This document shows, in pieces, positions 26,901 through 32,048 of a DNA stretch of 32,048 nt. Origin of the DNA: Colwellia sp. 75C3 (GTDB lineage: Bacteria; Pseudomonadota; Gammaproteobacteria; Enterobacterales; Alteromonadaceae); assembly GCF_002836255.1 (NCBI RefSeq), contig NZ_PJAU01000041.1, positions 1 through 32,048 of the forward strand. The letters run 5' to 3'. Made by a program: the position numbers and the translations under genes. The notes beneath the pieces are model-generated. The model saw only the letters and a list, made by a program, of their open reading frames with translations. It was not told where the DNA came from and did not search any database. The stretch's first letter is position 1, and every line of letters starts with the position of its first letter.

Positions 26901-29900
26901 TGAATTACTGTAAGAAAGGTTACCACCGCGGACTTTATCGATTAACCAGACGTTATCTACATCATCTGCGATTAGGGTATTTATGGCACTGGTATTCGCT
27001 ACAACATTTTCCATTTCATTGATGTTTAAATTGCTGGTAACGTTATCACCTAACTCAATGACATAATCTTTATTCACTTGTAAAACTAAACTATCAGTAC
27101 CACTGCCACCACTGATAACGCCATCAATATCACTATCGACAGAGCTAAAAGTAAAGCTGTCACGTTGTGCGCCACCCGTTATATTTTCAAAACCACTAAA
27201 GTTAACCGTACTTGCATTATTAACAGTGATGGTACCTTGGTTATGATCTGTGATTAGCCAACTATTTTCAGTATCGCTAGCAGTTAACTGATTATTACCA
27301 GCGACTAATGCGCTAATACTTTCAATGCTATTAACGTTACTGCCTAAAACAACCTGCTGTTCCGCGCTCTGTAATACCAAGGAATCATTATTGCCGTTAC
27401 CATCAATATAACCAGAGATATTGGCTAGGGTATTAACAGTAAAATTATCAATTTCACTACCGCCGTCTAATTGATTGAAGTTAACGAAGTTGATGCCATC
27501 CGAGTAACTCACGTTAGTTAAGTGGCCGCTATTTAGGTTATCAACAACCCAGGTATTTGCCTCGTCATTGGCAATTAAGGTATTTGTACCATCAACACCT
27601 GTAATCGATTTAACATGATTAACATCAGACACTAAATTAACAACTTGCCCAGCTTGGGTAAACGTTAAGGTATTGTTATCACCGCCGCCACCGTCAACTA
27701 AACCACTGATGCTATTCATATCATGCAAGGTAATACTATCGTTATCATCGCCGGTATTTATGCTGGCAATTGCATTAACCGTAACATTACTATCGACAAC
27801 AATGTTATCTTCACCTGCGCTTGAGTTTATCGTACTAATACCTGCAGAAACCGTGAAGGCATCTTTATCAGTACCGCCAACTAGCTGATTAAAACCGGTA
27901 AAAACAATACCATTAATATTACCACCATTATCAGTGGTTACCTGCCAAGTGTTTTCTTCGTTTCTCCCCTGTAGAGTATTATTACTTGAGCCGTGCAGCG
28001 CTTCAAAAGCATTAATATCAGCAAGCTTTAATGTTTTACTGTCACCTGTTAAATATAACGCATCAGTACCATCACCGGCTTCAATGATATTTTGTACACT
28101 GTCTAGGTTTTCAATGTAAAGAATATCGGCATCACCACCCAAATTAATATCGGCAATGGCATTATTGATAACCGCGCTATCAATGGTGATTTCATCTTCA
28201 CCTGCACCAGAACTTATACTGTTAATAGCGGCAGACACGGTAAAGGTATCATTCAACGCACCACCAACTAAATCAGTAAAGCCGGTAAAACTTATGGCAT
28301 CCGCAGCACCTAACTGCACGGTACCTTCGTTATCGGCACTTACAACCCAAGTATTTTCGCCATCACTTGCGTGTAAAGTATTACTATTAGTACTTGTGGT
28401 GTTCACTATTTCAAAACCACTGATATCGGCAAGGTTGAGCGTTTCAGTTGTACCCGTAAGTTCAAGGGTATCAGTATCAGCCCCACCTTCAATGACATTA
28501 GTAACACTATCGAGGTTAGCAATTCTTAAAGTGTCGTCATTAGCGCCTAAATCAAGAGAGCTAATATCACCAGTTACCACTGAAGCTGTAATGGTTACTT
28601 CATCATTGCCTGCACCGGTAGCAATGCTGTCCATTGCCGCTGAAACATTAATGTTATCAACACCCGTTCCGCCCACTAAATTATTAATATCTTCAAAGGT
28701 AAAGCCAGAGACATTACCTTTATTAGCCGTTAACACATTCCAAGTAGTGGCATTATCACTACCCGTTATTGTATTAATACCACCAGCACCATCAAATAAC
28801 ATATTGCCGGCATCAGTTGTGGCTAATACATAGTTATCAGTACCTGTACCGCCAAGTAATGTGGCAAAGTTAATAAAGTTAATCGTTTCGGTCGTATTAA
28901 CACCTTTAATTTCACCCGCGTTTGCGCCCGTGATAGTCCAAGTATTACTGCTTTGTCCAACTAAAGTATTATTTAAATTATTACCATCGAGGGTTTCAAT
29001 AGAACTATCAAGAATAGCTAGAGTAAGCTCCTGATCCTTATTTGTAATACCGAGAGTATCCGTATCGTCGCCACCACGAATTAAGGTTGCAACACTATCC
29101 ACTGAATGAACATCAATACGGTCATTACCTGCCCCTGCATCGATACTACTAATACTGCTAGGGTCCAGTTCTTCAATGCTGATCTCATCTTCACCTGCCA
29201 TTGAACTGATGCTGTTAATCGCAGCAGAGACAGTAAAGGTATCTTTTAAAGCTCCGCCGATTAAATCGGTAAAGCCATCAAAGGAAATAGCATCCGCATC
29301 AGCTAATTTAACCGTGCCGGCATTATCTGTATTAACAAACCAAATATTTTCGCTATCAGTTGCTTGTAACGAATTGGTATTAGCACTAAGAGTCTCTAGC
29401 TTTTCAAAACCGCTGATATCGGCAAGCACTAATGTTTCATTTGTACCCGTTAATTCAAGGGTATCTGTATCAACACCCCCTTTAATAACATCAATAACAC
29501 TGGCGATATCGGCAATTTTCAAAGTATCGTCATTAGCGCCCAAATCAAGTGAGGTAATACCGTCAGTTGCCACCGTATCATAAAGGGTTACTTCATCGGC
29601 TCCTGCTCCGGTTGATATGCTATCCATTGCCGCGCGAACATAAACGTAATCTACGCCAGTACCACCAACCAAATTATTGATATTTTTAAAACTAAAGCCT
29701 GAAACATAACCAGCATTATCCGTTAACACATCCCAACTAGTGGTATTATCACTACCGGTAATGGTATTAACACCAGTAGCACCATCAAGTGTCATACTGC
29801 CATAGTCGTTAGTCGCTAATACAAAGTTATCTGTCTTATCACCACCGAGCAATGTGGCAAAGTTAATAAAGTTAACCCCTTCAATATTACCGGAACTTGC

Positions 29901-32048
29901 ACCCGTGATATTCCAAATATTATCCCCGTCTGTTTTTCCTGCAAGAATATTACTTAAATTATTGCCATCAAGGGTTTCAATTGTGTCATCAAGAATATCT
30001 AGCGTTAGCGTTTGATCTGAATTGGTAATACCCAGTGTATCTGTACCTGCACCACCAATAATTAAACTACCAACACTATCTGCCGAATAAACATCAATAC
30101 GATCGTTATCGGCCCCGGCATCAATATTAGCAATACTATCAGCAGTAACATTTCCAATAGTAATTTCATCTTCACCAGCCATTGAACTGATGCTATTAAT
30201 CGCTGCAGAAACAGTAAAGGTATCTTTTAACGAGCCACCCACTAAATCAGTAAAGCCATCAAATTTTATCGTGTCAGCGGAGTCTAGTTTAACCGTGCCT
30301 TTATTATCAGCATTAACAAACCAAGTATTTTCGCTATCAGTTGCTTGTAAGGTATTACTATTGCTACTTAGCGTTTCCAGTGTCTCAAAACCACTGATAT
30401 CGGCAAGTTTAAGTGTTTTATTTGACCCTGTTAATTCAAGGGTATCGCTATCACGACCACCTTGAATAACATTAACAACACTGGCCATATCGGCAATTTT
30501 CAACGTGTCGTCATCATCGCCTAAATCAACAGAGGTAATCTCACCATCAGCAACCAAAGCAGTTATAGTCACGTCATCATTACCATCACCAGCAGTAATA
30601 TTATTAATTGCGGCAGAAATAGTGAATGTATCTTTGTTATACCCCCCCACTAAATCACTAAAACCACTAAAGCTATTTTCAGTACCACTACCCAACTTCA
30701 CCGTACCCGTATTTGAGCTCGTAACGGCCCAAGTATTTTCGGTATTAGTTGCTTGCAGGATGTTGTTACCTGTACCTATATAACTTTCAAAGCTGCTTAT
30801 ATCACCCAGATATAAAGTTTCACTTGCAGTAGTTAGGTTCAAAGTATCAGTGCCATCATTACCTTGAATAGTATTTTGAACTTGATCTAGACGAGCAATA
30901 AAGAGTTGATCATTATCATCACCCAAGATAAGTGTTTCAATGTCATTATCGGCAACTGCGGCAGTTATTGTGATATTGTCCTCACCTGCCCCTGAATCGA
31001 TGCTGTCAATCGCTGCGGATACTACAAAGGTATCATTAGCAGAGCCGCCAGTTAATTCACTAATATTAGTAAAATTAAAACCAGACACAGAGCCTTCATT
31101 GGCAGCCGTAACAGCCCATTCAAAATTACTAGTAATACCGCTTATAGCATCTGCACTTCCCGTTAAGGTATTAGTTCCTTCTCCACCATCAAGCGATATC
31201 TCTCCTGTATCTGTAGTTGCAATAGTAAAATTATCTACCTGATCACCACCCAGTAAATTGATGAAGCCTGTAAAAGAAATACCATTAAGCAAACCAGAGT
31301 TTTCACCTGTTATTGTCCAGATATTTGTCTGACCATTTCCAGCTTGTAAGTCACTACCATTACCATCAATAAGCTCTATATTACTCACTGAAATTTTTGT
31401 AAGATCTAGTTCTACGTTGATCCGTAAAGTATCGTATGCATCATGATCACCACCATCAATAATAAGTGCACTATCAAGATCGAACAACGAGATAAAATCA
31501 TCACCGTCATTAGCCTTAATACTTGTGACCTTACCGCCTTCTACTACATTAAAAGTATCTTTGCCACTTCCGCCCTCGAGATAGCTAAACTTAGTAAATC
31601 TAATGCCTTCAACGCTTCCTTCGTTTTCTTTATCTATTGTCCAAGTGTTGTCACCTGAATTAATGATAAGTGTGTTAGTACCGTTCGTTGCATTAACTTC
31701 TTCAATATTAGTGAAATCGGTGGATAAGTTAATCGTTTGGTTGGCATTAGTTACAGTGAAACTATCACCTGTAGTGTGATCTCCACCATCTATGGTGCCG
31801 CTAATTTGTGAACGTGTGCTTAATGTGAAGTCGTCGTCGCCAGTACCACCAGCAAGTGAATTGAAGTTAACAAAGTTAACTTCATCAACTGTGCCGTCAT
31901 TAATCACACCTTGGTTGGTGGCATTGATTGCCCAAGTGTTCGTGATATTACTTGCAGTTAATTCATTACTGCCTGTCCCGGTAACTGTTTCAATACTTGA
32001 AATGTCGGTGCCAATAACAACCGATTGATTAGCCGTGTTAAGCGTTAA
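23901..32048 (-). CDS. Giant repetitive two-partner secretion exoprotein (TpsA), C-terminal 2715 residues
   Basis: The frame is open from the right edge to TAA 23901-23903, so the N-terminal signal and TPS secretion domain lie beyond 32048. A Val codon (GTG at 31905-31907) could be mistaken for a start, but the frame continues upstream with another repeat. The N-terminal two thirds here carry about 17 copies of a loose motif, W-x-[VI] then G-x-[VI]...F..F..L.GG...D.F.VS, with Asp/Gly-rich RTX-like pieces (FDGGDGNDIV, MDGGEGVDS). The later part is FHA-like beta-helix (LTATSTNGAVLFSGAN). The end is a strongly acidic tail (SEYENENEDAEQTEEEE). It is very poor in Cys, as usual for TpsA. A surface adhesin or hemagglutinin role is most likely; no toxin domain is visible at the C-terminus. 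Confidence 0.9.
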   Translation of the reverse strand, partial: LTLNTANQSVVIGTDISSIETVTGTGSNELTASNITNTWAINATNQGVINDGTVDEVNFVNFNSLAGGTGDDDFTLSTRSQISGTIDGGDHTTGDSFTVTNANQTINLSTDFTNIEEVNATNGTNTLIINSGDNTWTIDKENEGSVEGIRFTKFSYLEGGSGKDTFNVVEGGKVTSIKANDGDDFISLFDLDSALIIDGGDHDAYDTLRINVELDLTKISVSNIELIDGNGSDLQAGNGQTNIWTITGENSGLLNGISFTGFINLLGGDQVDNFTIATTDTGEISLDGGEGTNTLTGSADAISGITSNFEWAVTAANEGSVSGFNFTNISELTGGSANDTFVVSAAIDSIDSGAGEDNITITAAVADNDIETLILGDDNDQLFIARLDQVQNTIQGNDGTDTLNLTTASETLYLGDISSFESYIGTGNNILQATNTENTWAVTSSNTGTVKLGSGTENSFSGFSDLVGGYNKDTFTISAAINNITAGDGNDDVTITALVADGEITSVDLGDDDDTLKIADMASVVNVIQGGRDSDTLELTGSNKTLKLADISGFETLETLSSNSNTLQATDSENTWFVNADNKGTVKLDSADTIKFDGFTDLVGGSLKDTFTVSAAINSISSMAGEDEITIGNVTADSIANIDAGADNDRIDVYSADSVGSLIIGGAGTDTLGITNSDQTLTLDILDDTIETLDGNNLSNILAGKTDGDNIWNITGASSGNIEGVNFINFATLLGGDKTDNFVLATNDYGSMTLDGATGVNTITGSDNTTSWDVLTDNAGYVSGFSFKNINNLVGGTGVDYVYVRAAMDSISTGAGADEVTLYDTVATDGITSLDLGANDDTLKIADIASVIDVIKGGVDTDTLELTGTNETLVLADISGFEKLETLSANTNSLQATDSENIWFVNTDNAGTVKLADADAISFDGFTDLIGGALKDTFTVSAAINSISSMAGEDEISIEELDPSSISSIDAGAGNDRIDVHSVDSVATLIRGGDDTDTLGITNKDQELTLAILDSSIETLDGNNLNNTLVGQSSNTWTITGANAGEIKGVNTTETINFINFATLLGGTGTDNYVLATTDAGNMLFDGAGGINTITGSDNATTWNVLTANKGNVSGFTFEDINNLVGGTGVDNINVSAAMDSIATGAGNDEVTITASVVTGDISSLDLGANDDTLRIANLDSVTNVIEGGADTDTLELTGTTETLNLADISGFEIVNTTSTNSNTLHASDGENTWVVSADNEGTVQLGAADAISFTGFTDLVGGALNDTFTVSAAINSISSGAGEDEITIDSAVINNAIADINLGGDADILYIENLDSVQNIIEAGDGTDALYLTGDSKTLKLADINAFEALHGSSNNTLQGRNEENTWQVTTDNGGNINGIVFTGFNQLVGGTDKDAFTVSAGISTINSSAGEDNIVVDSNVTVNAIASINTGDDNDSITLHDMNSISGLVDGGGGDNNTLTFTQAGQVVNLVSDVNHVKSITGVDGTNTLIANDEANTWVVDNLNSGHLTNVSYSDGINFVNFNQLDGGSEIDNFTVNTLANISGYIDGNGNNDSLVLQSAEQQVVLGSNVNSIESISALVAGNNQLTASDTENSWLITDHNQGTITVNNASTVNFSGFENITGGAQRDSFTFSSVDSDIDGVISGGSGTDSLVLQVNKDYVIELGDNVTSNLNINEMENVVANTSAINTLIADDVDNVWLIDKVRGGNLSYSNSIVDFTNIDNIYGGAQKDTVTVSTGNSANGISLIDMGDGNDSFIGVSGKVTNVVGGIGNDNFTLTSVNIEEQMDGGEGVDSITYNEDVSVTIGDDIIGFESLIAANKSGVINGQSGADSSWTVSGLNTGFVTDSSTQQTALAFTGFSTINGSDGVDSIFIQGNGALSGIINGNDGADTLNVDLDDTRNTVNSLVSFDGGDGNDIVTINGVSAQYSESYNANVEYNSEQFDQLSYNRNDEASVSIYYRDVAVVIDDIATTSLTLNSAVGDTFSIEQDQFSAGLGSVDVLMNSQNKGDITVITNDGSVIFKDSIKVVGNLSLTGTTVSQLKGSVQADLLTLNNITLLGTADKALSVDVAELDVNVHSGDIYLNELNDISLGQMNEVTGNVSVTSATGNISSSGAITSSGNFTLAAAKAINLTEQNAFTGGLSLTASTDINLVNNSDTSLTYLSANTVDIKSIGDVISTGDFTVDNATNDATATIESSSGTVNLAGTNTVDNLFVIANGAVEIANLQSENLTATSTKNSISLSQSSQITSAQLQANNDITVTDVNIVNLNANTAEGDILLSGSSSINNGILVAANNIGISGFQAESLTATSTNGAVLFSGANTANTFILKAANDIDLSALTADTLTATSTNGSIISTEALTVGVGVDGTSLMLTATNGDVSLANANNDFSQVAIITNNAEITDVNSITILGSEVTGALSLTANGDVLVGDVTAGESIFIESMGGAIQSKDSNLTAVEVMLRAFSGIGLGDFDQINQYGDGLDTAITTNTSVISAINKGENGIINIANSETVAVTDLRNNGDIIFTNNGDINLKVSGFDANGKATQGAIDAHYNGDISDLTYAGRINIFNSGEGNIYTDRPYNSSYADITGESLLVNQIYFFGTYSQPIKLRLNSSLTLYNTGGGVDYIYPKPLYIFTSGDLSDTSSLAVITSRNLLSVESLDEIDPAIFSDIKNYNVDSLSILLPRDQRDGDEFADSEYENENEDAEQTEEEE
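28205..30650 (-). repeat. Long tandem repeats inside tpsA (about 0.98-0.99 kb period)
   Basis: The segment coding FTVSAAINSISSMAGEDEI begins near 30.18 kb, recurs near 29.20 kb (981 bp away) and again, more diverged, near 28.21 kb (993 bp away). The intervening order of sub-repeats is the same: ...NDRID..., INFATLLGG, INNLVGGTGVD, LDLGANDDTL, LADISGFE. Two full units of about 327-331 residues and partial flanking units are visible. DNA identity is high enough to see by eye. Confidence 0.8.

Noticed and set aside
28205..30650. CRISPR-like regular repeats
   Set aside because: The periodicity is about 1 kb, in frame and protein-coding; there are no short identical repeats with unique spacers.
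24424..31658. Many plus-strand open frames opposite tpsA
   Set aside because: They are low-complexity Val/Ser/Ala/Pro translations of the repeats' complement, with no ribosome-binding sites, and recur with the repeats.
31905..31907. GTG as the start codon of the giant TpsA gene
   Set aside because: The frame stays open to the right edge and encodes a further repeat (WAINATNQG, LTASNITN), so the gene begins outside the window.

Overview
The window looks like the chromosome of an AT-rich marine gammaproteobacterium, most likely Colwelliaceae or a nearby Alteromonadales family. This is inferred from the r-protein sequences, a gammaproteobacterial 'EF-G 2' type elongation factor, and the gene content; no database was searched.

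Left part (1-4593, minus strand): the 5' 98% of an EF-G 2 gene (its C-terminus runs off the left edge), then dgkA (diacylglycerol kinase) and a membrane-anchored sulfatase/phosphatase-like enzyme of the YejM/LtaS type. The last two form a tight unit. Middle left (4927-10279, plus strand): a complete S10 ribosomal operon (rpsJ-rplC-rplD-rplW-rplB-rpsS-rplV-rpsC-rplP-rpmC-rpsQ) with a consensus promoter, a structured leader ending in a U-tract hairpin (the place where L4 autoregulates in relatives), an unusual long hairpin between rplB and rpsS, and a strong intrinsic terminator after rpsQ. The usual neighbour, the spc operon (rplN onward), is absent.

Centre (10361-21697, minus strand): an auxiliary type VI secretion (T6SS) effector island abuts the S10 operon. 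Read in its own direction it is hcp - terminator - vgrG - DUF6484 - DUF2169 adaptor - DUF4150 PAAR-like - TIGR02270-like HEAT protein - a ketosynthase-fold protein without catalytic residues - an AHH-type nuclease effector - its Imm11/DUF1629-type immunity gene. Downstream lies a decaying array of duplicated toxin tails: a truncated tail with an immunity gene, a frameshifted and amber-stopped tail with an immunity gene, and a fourth heavily degraded tail with no immunity gene. Each immunity gene is followed by a related terminator. The fourth tail touches a second copy of the rpsQ 3' end, a scar exactly 200 bp from the original. No T6SS sheath, baseplate or membrane-complex genes are here, so core machinery must lie elsewhere.

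Right part (21883-32048, minus strand): a two-partner secretion pair, with a TpsB/FhaC-like outer membrane transporter and the C-terminal 2715 residues of a giant repetitive TpsA exoprotein whose start is beyond the right edge. Two contact-related surface or antagonism systems thus sit side by side next to the ribosomal operon.

The most interesting element is the toxin-tail array. The orphan tails begin inside the nuclease domain, downstream of the catalytic His-His motif, and each travels with its immunity gene and its own terminator. The layout suits exchange of half a toxin domain together with its immunity gene.
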